From Streptomyces radicis (GTDB taxonomy: Bacteria; Actinomycetota; Actinomycetes; Streptomycetales; Streptomycetaceae): 64,000 nt of DNA. Shown here one piece after another: positions 18,297 through 26,137 of this stretch. The notes beneath the pieces are model-generated. The model ran no database searches. It was not told the origin of the DNA and saw only the letters and a list, made by a program, of their open reading frames with translations. A program made the position numbers and the translations under genes. The first letter of the stretch is position 1, and each line of letters opens with the position of its first letter. The DNA is taken from assembly GCF_003626575.1 (NCBI RefSeq), contig NZ_RBDY01000018.1, forward strand, positions 62,001 to 126,000, read 5' to 3'.

Positions 18297-19127
18297 TCAT
18301 CGCACCTGGCGCGCCATGGCACGGGCAGTGCTCCGATGGCGGGCCCACTCACGGGACGCCCGCACCATCCGAGCCGTCCAGGGGTCCGGCTCATCTCCGC
18401 CGATCTCCTCCCAGAGATTCGCATGGGCCTGGGCGAAGGCATTGACTGCCACACCGGGGGCCGCGTGCCACGCGGGAATCCGACGGGCCCAGTGTTCGGC
18501 CGATGCGGCGGTGTGACCGCCCGCCGCCATGAGCCATATCACCCAGTAGGCCGCGTCCAGCCATGGCGCTCCGCGAGTGGCCCACGCCCAGTCGACAAGG
18601 GATGCCCGCCCGTCGATGAGCACGTTGGCATTGTTCATGTCGGTGTGCAGCAGTGAGTTTCCGGCGAACTGCTCGGCATCTCCGGTGTTGTTCACGTACT
18701 TCGCCAGACGCTGCTCGGCCCTTCGCAATTCGACGTCGGGACAGGGAATCCGACCCAATCGACACAGCGCGTCAGCAACGAGTGGCAGGTCCGGTGAGTC
18801 CGCCGAGTAGTCCGCGTGGTGTCCTTCCAACGCCTCAAAACTCAGTAGGTGCCATCCGTCTGTTTCGACTTCCCAGAGCAGCGCCGGGGCGACTTTCCGG
18901 ATATGGGGGTTGACATCTGCCTCGCGGCGTTGCGTCCATGCCCATGTGTGATCCGAGCGGAGTCCCTTGATGAAGCAGACCCCCGATTCGGAATGGACAC
19001 GCGCCCCGACCTGGCTGTTCCGTCCCTCGGTTGCGGACTCGGTCTTGAGAACGGGTCCGGTGCGTTCTTCAACGGCACTGATAACCACAGACGGAAGTTG
19101 TTCGAACGCCATACGAGTGGTCGACAT
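18297..19127 (-). CDS. Aminoglycoside phosphotransferase-like kinase
   Basis: A 276-residue protein of the APH/choline kinase fold. The catalytic loop is LLHTDMNNANVLID, where Asp is the base and Asn binds Mg, followed by LVDWAWATRG, in which Asp replaces the kinase DFG. The N-lobe is weakly conserved (GVCFIKGL would supply the ATP-binding Lys). This family phosphorylates small hydroxylated molecules and includes resistance enzymes, but many members have unknown substrates. GC content looks somewhat lower than in neighbours, suggesting an accessory gene. I chose the ATG at 19127. Confidence 0.8.
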   Translation of the reverse strand: MSTTRMAFEQLPSVVISAVEERTGPVLKTESATEGRNSQVGARVHSESGVCFIKGLRSDHTWAWTQRREADVNPHIRKVAPALLWEVETDGWHLLSFEALEGHHADYSADSPDLPLVADALCRLGRIPCPDVELRRAEQRLAKYVNNTGDAEQFAGNSLLHTDMNNANVLIDGRASLVDWAWATRGAPWLDAAYWVIWLMAAGGHTAASAEHWARRIPAWHAAPGVAVNAFAQAHANLWEEIGGDEPDPWTARMVRASREWARHRSTARAMARQVR

Positions 19128-19235
19128 GCCCCGCAGTCTCCCACACGGCACCGCGCGGACTTCGATGCACGCGAATGCGACGTCCAGGATGGTGCGGGGC
19201 TCGGCAGGCGCGTGCCATTACCCGCTGCGGCGGGC

Positions 19236-19490
19236 TCAAGTCCTCATAGCTCGGCGGGCGTGCCGTGTCCCTCGTCCACGGCTGTGCCTCCTCTTCTGCG
19301 GCGGAGTGGAATCCCATGCCCACCCGACAATGTCGACTTCCGTGACCCGTCGAAGAGTTATCTCTTCTCCCGTGCAGAAGATGATACGAACGCTTTTCGG
19401 GTGCGACTTCGTGCGCCATCGGACCCTGTATGACTTCTGTTTGATCTCGATCAGGTCCCCGGCGCGCACCAATTCGGCGGACGTGCGCAT
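19236..19490 (-). CDS. Small hypothetical protein (84 aa), third gene of a micro-operon
   Basis: I do not recognise a named family. The protein has a beta-rich core (AGDLIEIKQKSYRVRWRTK ... RIIFCTGEEITLRRVTEVDI) and a basic tail. The pattern of a short fold around the phrase FCTGEEITL looks like a small conserved actinomycete protein. The ATG at 19490 has AGAGGG seven bases upstream, and its first base is the last base of the stop of the tiny gene before it (TGATG), so it is translationally coupled. Base composition is less GC-rich than in the surroundings. Confidence 0.6.
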   Translation of the reverse strand: MRTSAELVRAGDLIEIKQKSYRVRWRTKSHPKSVRIIFCTGEEITLRRVTEVDIVGWAWDSTPPQKRRHSRGRGTRHARRAMRT

Positions 19491-19597
19491 CAAGAAACCC
19501 TCTTCTGCGCCAGATAGATTTGGGCGTGGCATCCCTTGCAGTACGTTCCGCCGTCGCTGCGCGTCTCCAGCTCCCGATGCCTACAGCTCTCGGTCAC
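19490..19597 (-). CDS. Tiny CxxC protein (35 aa), second gene of the micro-operon
   Basis: The reading frame runs from GTG at 19597 to TGA at 19490-19492 and encodes a 35-residue peptide containing CRHRELETRS and YCKGCHAQIYL. A Cys and His near the N-terminus and a CxxCH pair near residue 20 could form a small zinc ribbon. The frame starts inside the stop of the upstream gene (GTGA) and ends inside the start of the downstream gene (TGATG). Both junctions are the tight couplings seen in real operons, and this is the main support. Function unknown. Confidence 0.6.
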   Translation of the reverse strand: MTESCRHRELETRSDGGTYCKGCHAQIYLAQKRVS

Positions 19598-19848
19598 GGT
19601 CGGTACCCCCTGCCGGGGGTCGACTGTGTCCGCTCGCACGAATCAAGCGCTTCGACCAGCCTGCGGGCATCGCCGAGTGTCAACGGACTGATGACGATGC
19701 TTCGTTGCACACTCACGGTGCCGACCTGGACGAGTGCGCCGATCCCCAGAAGCGCGAACAAGTCGCGCAGCGCGTTCCTGATCTCCGTCTCGTCCCCCTG
19801 CCGTCCCTGCCCCCGCTGCCCCCCGGCAGGCTGGGGCGGGGCGCTCAC
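19594..19848 (-). CDS. Small hypothetical protein (84 aa), first gene of the micro-operon
   Basis: The core reads EIRNALRDLFALLGIGALVQVG, then a strand (VQRSIVISPLTLGDARRLVEAL), which looks like a compact alpha/beta fold; no named family is recognised. The GTG at 19848 is chosen because GAAGGG precedes it, while the longer upstream frame has no structure. The first ~18 residues are Gly/Gln-rich. The stop overlaps the start of the tiny CxxC gene by four bases. The set of three lies divergent to the XRE regulator, with a large dyad symmetry between them. Confidence 0.55.
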   Translation of the reverse strand: MSAPPQPAGGQRGQGRQGDETEIRNALRDLFALLGIGALVQVGTVSVQRSIVISPLTLGDARRLVEALDSCERTQSTPGRGYRP

Positions 19849-20014
19849 CGCACCAGTCCCTTCCCTGCGTTCGGGCCGTCGATGAGCACGTGGGCCACGT
19901 TGCCCCGAGTCGATGGAAGAGCCACGTACGAGTCTCCGGGGGGCGTCACGGGGGTACGAACCATGGGGAACCTCTTGCGTCTCGTCGCTCTTTCGAGCGG
20001 CAACTACTGTCTGT

Positions 20015-20044
20015 ATGACAAGGGTTGCCCGGCGCGCGTACGCT
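20015..20044 (+). promoter_or_regulatory. Candidate promoter of the XRE regulator gene
   Basis: ATGACA (20015-20020) resembles a -35 and TACGCT (20039-20044) a -10, 18 bases apart. The start of transcription would fall just ahead of the dyad at 20061-20109. Confidence 0.4.
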
Positions 20045-20060
20045 GAACAGGCACAACGCC

Positions 20061-20109
20061 ATGACTGCGCCGCTGTCATGACGGTGAGTCATGCCAGCGG
20101 CACAGTCAT
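20061..20109. promoter_or_regulatory. Long nested dyad upstream of the XRE regulator
   Basis: Two 22-base arms (20061-20082 and 20088-20109) around a GGTGA spacer match as an inverted repeat at 20 of 22 positions. Each arm begins and ends with the pentamer ATGAC (or its complement GTCAT), so four such boxes are arranged symmetrically. It lies 17 bases ahead of the regulator start and is a candidate operator. Confidence 0.5.
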
Positions 20110-20125
20110 ATCGGAGGGAGTTGAC

Positions 20126-20947
20126 GTGACCGTTGAAGCGGAGGAGTTCCCCGATCCCGCGTCCTCGTTGCTGGCGTTCTTCGGATCAGAGCTACGCAGG
20201 GTTCGCCAGGATGCGGGGCTGTCCCAGGAGGAGGGAGCCAGGAAGGCGCACACCACGCAGTCGATGCTCAGCAAGGTGGAGGCGGCCAAGCGCGTGCCGT
20301 CCGAGGATCTTGCGCGTGACCTCGACGCGGCGTTCGGCACGGGCGGGCACTTCAGCCGCTTGTACCCGCTGGTGATCCGGTATGCCTACCCCTCGTGGTT
20401 CCTGCCGTACGTCGAGTTGGAGCAAGAGGCAACGTCGATGCGCGTGTTCGAGAGTCAGATCATTCCGGGGCTTCTCCAGACGGAGGACTACGCGCGGGCC
20501 ATGCTCAGCGCGGTACGCCCTGACAACCTTGATGACCTGGTTGCCGCACGCATGACGCGTCAGGAGGTCTTCGAGAAGGAGACTCCGCCGCGTACATGGT
20601 TCGTCCTGGATGAGTTCGTCCTACTGCGTTCGATCGGCGGCCCTGACGTGTTCCGCACCCAACTCGAGCGCCTGTTGACAGCCGGGCAAGACCCTCGAAC
20701 GGTGATCCAGGTGGTCCCCCGCACGGTCGTCGCCCATGCCGGGCTGGCCGGGCCGTTCACACTCCTGGGGTTCGACGAAGGAGCTGACGTGCTCTACGTG
20801 GACGGCTTCTCACAGGGCCGTATGGCTCTCGACACGACCGAAGTAGCCGCCGGTGGCCATGCCTATGATCTTCTTAGGGCTGCCGCCCTGTCGCACGACG
20901 CGACCGCCGAACTGATCGGCAGGCACCTGGAGGAACGAGACCGATGA
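20126..20947 (+). CDS. XRE-family regulator with DUF5753 C-terminal domain
   Basis: A 273-residue protein: a helix-turn-helix of the XRE family at about residues 15-75 (ELRRVRQDAGLSQEEGARKA, TQSMLSKVEAAKRVPSEDLA), then the DUF5753 domain (FESQIIPGLLQTEDYARAML ... VQVVPRTVVAHAGLAGPFTLL). In actinomycetes such regulators pair with small DUF397 proteins; known pairs influence development and antibiotic production (WhiJ/BldB-like and Scr1/Scr2 types) and behave partly like toxin-antitoxin sets. The GTG at 20126 has GGAGGGAG five bases upstream. The stop overlaps the first DUF397 gene by four bases. Confidence 0.9.
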   Translation: MTVEAEEFPDPASSLLAFFGSELRRVRQDAGLSQEEGARKAHTTQSMLSKVEAAKRVPSEDLARDLDAAFGTGGHFSRLYPLVIRYAYPSWFLPYVELEQEATSMRVFESQIIPGLLQTEDYARAMLSAVRPDNLDDLVAARMTRQEVFEKETPPRTWFVLDEFVLLRSIGGPDVFRTQLERLLTAGQDPRTVIQVVPRTVVAHAGLAGPFTLLGFDEGADVLYVDGFSQGRMALDTTEVAAGGHAYDLLRAAALSHDATAELIGRHLEERDR

Positions 20948-21174
20948 ACCGCGCCGAAACGCTGACCGTCACCGCGTGGCGGACGAGCAGCTACAGCACA
21001 AACGGCGGCAATTGTGTGGAGATCGGAGAAGGGATCACACATGCCGTTCCCGTGCGGGACTCCAAGAACCCCATGGGCCCGGCCCTGGTCTTCTCAGGCG
21101 ATCAGTGGGACGGATTCATGATCGCGCTCAAGGGTGGGGCACTCTTCACCCAGGGCCGTGGCCCTCTCACCTAA
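20944..21174 (+). CDS. DUF397 protein, partner of the XRE regulator, with altered C-terminus
   Basis: A 76-residue DUF397 protein with the family pattern TAWRTSSYSTNGGNCVEIG, AVPVRDSK and WDGF. It starts in the ATGA overlap with the XRE gene. The last ~12 residues after LKGG do not look like the family. They are encoded by DNA that, read one frame over, matches the 3' end of an XRE regulator gene, so the original C-terminus seems to have been replaced by a deletion junction. Whether it still works with the regulator cannot be told. Confidence 0.85.
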   Translation: MNRAETLTVTAWRTSSYSTNGGNCVEIGEGITHAVPVRDSKNPMGPALVFSGDQWDGFMIALKGGALFTQGRGPLT

Positions 21175-21223
21175 AGCGTCGGCCGATCTGATCGGCGCCC
21201 ACATGAAGGAGCTGGACCGTTGA
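21152..21223 (+). pseudogene. Fossil 3' end of a second XRE regulator gene
   Basis: Read in the frame ending at TGA 21221-21223, this stretch encodes 23 residues (RAVALSPKASADLIG and then AHMKELDR). The intact XRE protein ends RAAALSHDATAELIG and then RHLEERDR: 14 of 23 are identical with no gap. The frame differs from that of the overlapping DUF397 gene. It keeps the stop-start junction with the second DUF397 gene, so it is the remnant of an ancestral XRE-DUF397 duplication. Confidence 0.7.
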
Positions 21224-21426
21224 CCAACGCTGACGCGCTGCCGGTGACGTGGCGCAAGAGCAGTTACAGCACCAACGGCGGAGACTGCCTGGAGGTTGGG
21301 GAAGGAATCGCGCGCGTCGTTCCCGTGCGGGACAGCAAGGCGCCGAGCGGCCCCGCGGTGACGTTCTCGGCCGATAGCTGGGACGGCTTCGTCGAAACCC
21401 TCAAGCGTGGCGAACTACGCCGCTGA
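21220..21426 (+). CDS. Second DUF397 protein
   Basis: A 68-residue DUF397 protein (VTWRKSSYSTNGGDCLEVG, ARVVPVRDSK, WDGFVETLKRGEL), close in sequence to the first copy. The TTG at 21220 is the start: AAGGAG lies eight bases upstream and an in-frame ATG is absent. The TTG overlaps the stop of the XRE fossil, which shows it once had its own coupled regulator. It may now be served by the single intact XRE protein. Confidence 0.85.
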   Translation: MTNADALPVTWRKSSYSTNGGDCLEVGEGIARVVPVRDSKAPSGPAVTFSADSWDGFVETLKRGELRR

Positions 21427-21527
21427 CGCGGCCGAACCGCTGCCCCTGTTCACCACCGAGTCGAAGCCTCGTCGTCCCCACGGCGGGGCTTTCGTATGGC
21501 CCGTGTGCGGGTGGGGCGTTGACGGGC

Positions 21528-21567
21528 GGCCCGTTGAACCGACGACGAGTCGTTGGTTCAACGGGCC
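21528..21567. terminator. Bidirectional terminator between convergent genes
   Basis: A 13-base perfect stem (GGCCCGTTGAACC / GGTTCAACGGGCC) whose inner part can extend by further pairs. It sits between the stops of the DUF397 gene and the large glucanase gene, which converge here. Confidence 0.8.
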
Positions 21568-21572
21568 TCGGG

Positions 21573-24500
21573 TCAGGTGGTCGTGCGGCGGCCGCGCCGC
21601 GTGGCCCTGGCCGAACCGGCCTGCGTCGTCGCCCCGTTGACGGGCCGGTCGCCCGCCGCCGGATCGGAGGCGGCGGCCGGGGCGCCGTCGATCCGGAACT
21701 GCGACCCGGGCTGGATGACGATGTCACCGTCGGCGGAGTCGGTGATGGTGACATCGGTGAGAGTGGCGTTGCCTCGGGCGCCGCTCATGGCGAGGATGCC
21801 CGCGCCGTTGGTGGAGCGGTCGATGGTGACGTTCTCGATCGTGACATCGGGAACGTTGCCGCCGCCGGTCTTGAACTGGATGCCGTCGTAGGTGGAGTCG
21901 TGGATCGCGGTGTCGCGGATGGTGACGCCGGGGATGTCCTGGCCCGCGGCGAAGAGCGTGATCGCGCCGAACTCCTGGTCCTCGTTCCAGAACGCCCCGC
22001 CGGTGCGGTGGAGTTCGTTGCCCGCGATCAGGGTCTGTCCGGAGAAGGGCAGGGGGTCGTGGTCGGTGGCCAGCATGATGCCGGGGTAGTTGGCGGTGTC
22101 GGAGATGACGTTGTTCTCGATGGTGTTGCCATAACCCCCGTAGATCGCCACGCCGTTGGCCCGCCAGGGGAGTTGAATGGTGTTGTTGCGGAAGGTGTTG
22201 TCGTGGCCGATGTCGGTGGCCGGGTCACGCACATAGCGGTTGGCCCACACCGCCAGGGCGTCGTCCCCCGTGGTGCGGAAGGAGGAGTTGACCACCGTGG
22301 AGTCGCTGGTGCCGTTGGTGAGGTTGATGCCGTCGGCATAGGTGTTGCGGATCCGCATGCCGGAGAACTCCACCCCGTCGCCCGGGCCCCACAGCTCGGG
22401 GATGTTGCTGTGGTCACGGCCGACCCAGACCCCGACGTTGGCGTGCTCGATCCACACATTGCTGATCTTCGTGTCCTGCCCGAAGCGCCCGTTGAGGCCC
22501 ACCCCGCCCTCGGCGCCGCCCTCGCCGCCGCGGATCGTGCCCGAGCCGAAGATCGCCAGGTCGGAGATCCGGGTGTTGTCGTCGATGTCGAACCCGAAGT
22601 TCCCCTCGTGCGGGTGGTTGATCCCGCCCGCCTCGTGCGGCGGGGTGAGGGTGTACAGCTGCGAGTGCCACATGCCCGCGCCGCGGATCGTGACATCCCT
22701 GATGCCCACCTGGTTGAACGGGCCCCGGTCCAACGGGTCGTCCGTGAGGATCTTCTGCTCCTGCCGCCACCGGCCAGGGCCGATCCACACGCAGTCGATG
22801 ACGCCGTTCTGGTCGTCCGTCACCGCGGCCTGGATCGCCGCGGTGTCGTCGTTCCCGTCATCGGGCACCGCGCCGTACTCGGTGATCGAGACGCACTCCG
22901 CGGGCTTGGCGCTCGGCGGGGCGACCTGCTCCAGGTCCACCAGGTCGATGATGTGGAACGAGGCATTGTCACCGGCGTCGCGCTGGAGGCGGAACGTCGT
23001 CCCCGCCGGATAGGACTCGTCGAGCAGCGCGTGGGACTCGTCGAACAGCCGCCGCGCGTCCGCCTGCGGCGTGTTGGTCAGTCCTTCGGGATCGTCCGTG
23101 TTGCCGTAGAGCCAGCTGTGCTTGGACGACAGCTCCAGCTTGCGGACGAACTCACCGTCCGCGTACAGGCTGATCGTCGCCTCCTGCCCGCCCCCGCCGG
23201 GGGCGTCGGGGATCGAATTGCGCACCACGATCGCGTTCGCTTGAGCCGTCGAGGTGAACTGGACATATTCCCCCACCGCGTCGAGCCGTACCGACTCACG
23301 CCCCGAGGACTCCGACGCGAAGTTGGTGTGCCCGAACGTCCGTTCAGGGTCGGCCTGGAGCAACTCCCCGGTGTACTCGCCCGCCTCCGCCTCGTATTCC
23401 ACATACGGAAGCGCGGCCCCGCGACCGACCACGATCGCCTCGGTGAGGACGTTGTTGGACTCGTCGGTCTCGTCGACCACATCGGTGGCGTCCGCCGTCG
23501 CGGTCAGGGTCGCTCCGCCGTCGGTGGCGGTCCAGGTGCCGCCGAGGGCGACGGCGACGGTCCCGCCCGCGTCGACGCGCGGTGTGGTGCCGTTGAGCGT
23601 GGTGCCGCCCACGGTCAGCCGCGTCACGGTGCCGGCGGCGACATCGGTGGTGCCGCGGTTGTGCACCTCGGCGGTGAACGAGACCGGTGAACCCGCCGCG
23701 GGATTGGCCGGGTTGGCGGCGATGCCGAGCACCGTCAGGTCGGGCCCCGGGCTCCGGCCGACCACCAGGTCCTCGTCGGCGGCGAGGGTGTTGTTCGTCT
23801 CGACCTGTTCGACGACGTCGTCGTCCGGGTCCACGGTGGCCGAGACGCCGTGGCTGCCCTCGGCGCGCTGCCCGACGGCGACCGGGACGGTCGCCGACTC
23901 GCCAGGGCCGAGCGGCCCGACGGGCGCGCTGCCCGCGACCGCGCCGCCGATCCTGACCTCCACCGTGGTGGCAGCGGCGGCGGCGCTCCCGGCGTTCTCC
24001 ACCGTGGCGTGCACGATGATCTCGTCGCTCGCCAGCGGGGATTCCGGCGTCCACGACAGGTCGGTGACCGTCAGGTCCGGGTTGGGCGCCGGGGTGCCGA
24101 ACACCTGGAGCTCGCCGACCTGGCCGCCGGGCGCGCCGGTGTTGCCGTGGAAGCGCAGCTGGACGTCGGCGACGCGCCCGGCGACCGGGATCGTGACGGA
24201 GTTCTGGTTGCCCGAGGGGCTGAAGGAGTAGTCGGCCCTGGCCTCGAGCGACGTGAACTGCGACGCGTCACGCGCGCGGCCCAGGATCTCGATGCTCTGG
24301 GTCCTCGGGCCCCAGATCGGGTCGGGGTCGAGCCCCACCACGACCGAGTCGAGGTCGGCGTCGGTGCCCAGCTCCACCGTGAGGGTCGACGGGTGGCCCG
24401 CCGACTCCCAATAGCTGGTGAGGCTGCCGTCGTTGGCGTGGGTGGCGACATAGCCCTGGGTCGTCGACGAGGCCGATATCGGCTTGCCGAGCGCCAGGTT

Positions 24501-24605
24501 GACGTCCTGGGCCGCCGAGGCGGCGGTGGGCAGCAGGCCGAAGGCCAGCATGGCGGTCATGACCATGCCACTGACCAGCCGTCGGCTGTGGTGTGTGCGT
24601 CTCAT
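21573..24605 (-). CDS. Secreted GH87-type alpha-1,3-glucanase (mycodextranase-like), multidomain
   Basis: A 1010-residue exported protein. A signal peptide (RRLVSGMVMTAMLAFG ... AASA) is followed by a discoidin/F5-8 type domain (VNLALGKPISASSTTQGYVA), two CARDB beta-sandwiches (PDLTVTDLSW..., PDLTVLGIAA...), a further carbohydrate-binding-like module (YVEYEAEAGEYTGEL) and a right-handed beta-helix from about residue 575. Acidic residues typical of GH87 active sites fit ADGINLTNG (about 757) and TTGDDALAVW (about 779). Such enzymes cut alpha-1,3-glucan of fungal walls or dental polymers. GAGGA precedes the ATG at 24605. The extreme C-terminus is basic and Thr-rich and probably disordered. Other beta-helix glycanases remain possible. 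Confidence 0.83.
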   Translation of the reverse strand: MRRTHHSRRLVSGMVMTAMLAFGLLPTAASAAQDVNLALGKPISASSTTQGYVATHANDGSLTSYWESAGHPSTLTVELGTDADLDSVVVGLDPDPIWGPRTQSIEILGRARDASQFTSLEARADYSFSPSGNQNSVTIPVAGRVADVQLRFHGNTGAPGGQVGELQVFGTPAPNPDLTVTDLSWTPESPLASDEIIVHATVENAGSAAAAATTVEVRIGGAVAGSAPVGPLGPGESATVPVAVGQRAEGSHGVSATVDPDDDVVEQVETNNTLAADEDLVVGRSPGPDLTVLGIAANPANPAAGSPVSFTAEVHNRGTTDVAAGTVTRLTVGGTTLNGTTPRVDAGGTVAVALGGTWTATDGGATLTATADATDVVDETDESNNVLTEAIVVGRGAALPYVEYEAEAGEYTGELLQADPERTFGHTNFASESSGRESVRLDAVGEYVQFTSTAQANAIVVRNSIPDAPGGGGQEATISLYADGEFVRKLELSSKHSWLYGNTDDPEGLTNTPQADARRLFDESHALLDESYPAGTTFRLQRDAGDNASFHIIDLVDLEQVAPPSAKPAECVSITEYGAVPDDGNDDTAAIQAAVTDDQNGVIDCVWIGPGRWRQEQKILTDDPLDRGPFNQVGIRDVTIRGAGMWHSQLYTLTPPHEAGGINHPHEGNFGFDIDDNTRISDLAIFGSGTIRGGEGGAEGGVGLNGRFGQDTKISNVWIEHANVGVWVGRDHSNIPELWGPGDGVEFSGMRIRNTYADGINLTNGTSDSTVVNSSFRTTGDDALAVWANRYVRDPATDIGHDNTFRNNTIQLPWRANGVAIYGGYGNTIENNVISDTANYPGIMLATDHDPLPFSGQTLIAGNELHRTGGAFWNEDQEFGAITLFAAGQDIPGVTIRDTAIHDSTYDGIQFKTGGGNVPDVTIENVTIDRSTNGAGILAMSGARGNATLTDVTITDSADGDIVIQPGSQFRIDGAPAAASDPAAGDRPVNGATTQAGSARATRRGRRTTT

Positions 24606-24654
24606 GGTGTCCTCTGTCCCGAACGCAGGTCGGATGGGGGCCACTGCCGCGAAC

Positions 24655-24703
24655 TTGCAAGAGACATCAAGATTTTTGAGTTGTTTACGTCAATCTCTTG
24701 CGA
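24655..24703. promoter_or_regulatory. Inverted repeat in the glucanase promoter
   Basis: TTGCAAGAGA (24655-24664) and TCTCTTGCGA (24694-24703) form an inverted pair (nine of ten bases) across an A/T-rich 29-base centre that is unusual in this DNA. The TTGC/GCAA ends resemble the operators near the amylase genes further right, so a LacI-type repressor is a possible reader. Confidence 0.4.
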
Positions 24704-24817
24704 GGCGCAGTAAGGGAACTTAAAGCATGTGACCCGCTTGTCAACGCCTCGTGCACACCCGTCACCCACCACGACGGCACCCCCGGGGCGCGCGCCCCGG
24801 GGATGGGAGCCGCGGGG

Positions 24818-25852
24818 TCAGTCGATGCGGGGGACGTAGGGGAACGTGGGGGAGGGGTGGGCGGAGGTGGATCCCTTGTCGAGGCCGATGCCGAGCGGCG
24901 TGTTGGCGGCGAGCGAGAACATCACGTCGGGCGCGTTGTCCGTGAGCGCGCGGCCGTTCCAGCACGCGAAGCCGTAGATCGCCGCGCTGCCGACGGCGTA
25001 GGGCAGCACGTTGGGGAAGATCCTGGCGGCGAACGCCTTGCCGTAGGCGGCCGGGTCGTCGGCCGTGCCATAGGCGGCGACGACCCCGGCGACCATGTTC
25101 GCCACTGTCTCCCCGTGGACCTTGATGTCGTCGGCGGGAAGTGTCGCGTTGAGCCGGTTGCCCAACTCCCCGTTCTCCTGGGCGAAGAGCGGGTGCACCA
25201 TCGGGTGCCCATAGCGATTGACGATGCGCCAGCCGCCCGCGTCGGTGGCCAGGCTCGTCAGGCCCCACACGTCGATGCGCCGGTCCGCGCCAGCGACCGG
25301 CAGCAGCGCCTCGTCGGGGATCTCGAGCACGATCGTGTATACCTCGTTGTCCACGAAGAGATTGGTCGCCGACGAAGGGCTCCACCCCGACAGGTCGACG
25401 CGGGTGCCATGGGCGAACGCCGCCCCCACGGCCTTGAGCACCGTCGGCTCGATCCAGAACGGGTCGTGCGCGCGGCCCGTCCACATCCGCAGGCCGTCGT
25501 CCGCCGTCACGGAGTCCCCCGTGAAGCCCCCCGCGATCACCGTCCCCGACGCCCGCGCGTCCCGCGCCTGCGCCCCCGTCAGCATGCGCATCTCGAACTC
25601 CTGGCGCCCCCGCGCGTCACGGTCGCCGAAGGTGAAGCGGTAGGTCAGGTCCTCGGTCGCGTCGTGGTCGCAGTCGATCTTGATCTCGTACATCGCCTCG
25701 GGGTGGAAGCCCCGCGGCGCGTCCTGCCCCGCGGCCGAAGGGCAGACGTCGAGGACGAACGCCGTGCCCGTCTCGCCGCGGAAGACATACAGGTCGGTGA
25801 TGTCCAGGCGGGCGTCGTCGAGGGCCTGGGGGGAGTCGAGGTGGTGGGACAT
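24818..25852 (-). CDS. DUF4331 family protein
   Basis: A 344-residue protein of the DUF4331 family, recognised from LDITDLYVFRGETGTAFVLDV near the N-terminus, the EMRMLTGAQ strand region, FVDNEVYTIVLEIPDEAL and NRYGHPMVHPLF. Members occur widely in actinomycetes and other bacteria, without a settled function. No signal peptide is visible with the ATG at 25852, which has GGAAAGG upstream. The gene is divergent from the hydroxybutyrate dehydrogenase gene across 285 bases; that gap holds an inverted pair CCACTG/CAGTGG (26067-26090) and little else. Confidence 0.8.
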   Translation of the reverse strand: MSHHLDSPQALDDARLDITDLYVFRGETGTAFVLDVCPSAAGQDAPRGFHPEAMYEIKIDCDHDATEDLTYRFTFGDRDARGRQEFEMRMLTGAQARDARASGTVIAGGFTGDSVTADDGLRMWTGRAHDPFWIEPTVLKAVGAAFAHGTRVDLSGWSPSSATNLFVDNEVYTIVLEIPDEALLPVAGADRRIDVWGLTSLATDAGGWRIVNRYGHPMVHPLFAQENGELGNRLNATLPADDIKVHGETVANMVAGVVAAYGTADDPAAYGKAFAARIFPNVLPYAVGSAAIYGFACWNGRALTDNAPDVMFSLAANTPLGIGLDKGSTSAHPSPTFPYVPRID

Positions 25853-26137
25853 GGGGGCGGCCTTTCCTTGCGGCTGCGTCGGACGGGGGTGCGGCGCGAT
25901 CGCCGCGCCGCGAGTGTCGGTCCGCGCCACCGCCGCCGCCCCCGGGGCCACGCCGTTCGCGCCGCCCGTCACCCCGCCCGTCACCCCTACGGGCGCACCG
26001 CCGCGCGCCCGCCCTGGCCACCGCCCCACCCGCCCCGCCGACGCGGCGGCGGTATGGCTCGGGCCCCCACTGCTCGGGACGAAACAGTGGCGGTCCGCCC
26101 TATCGGGGCCGCCCGCCGTCGTTCCTACTGTGCGGCC

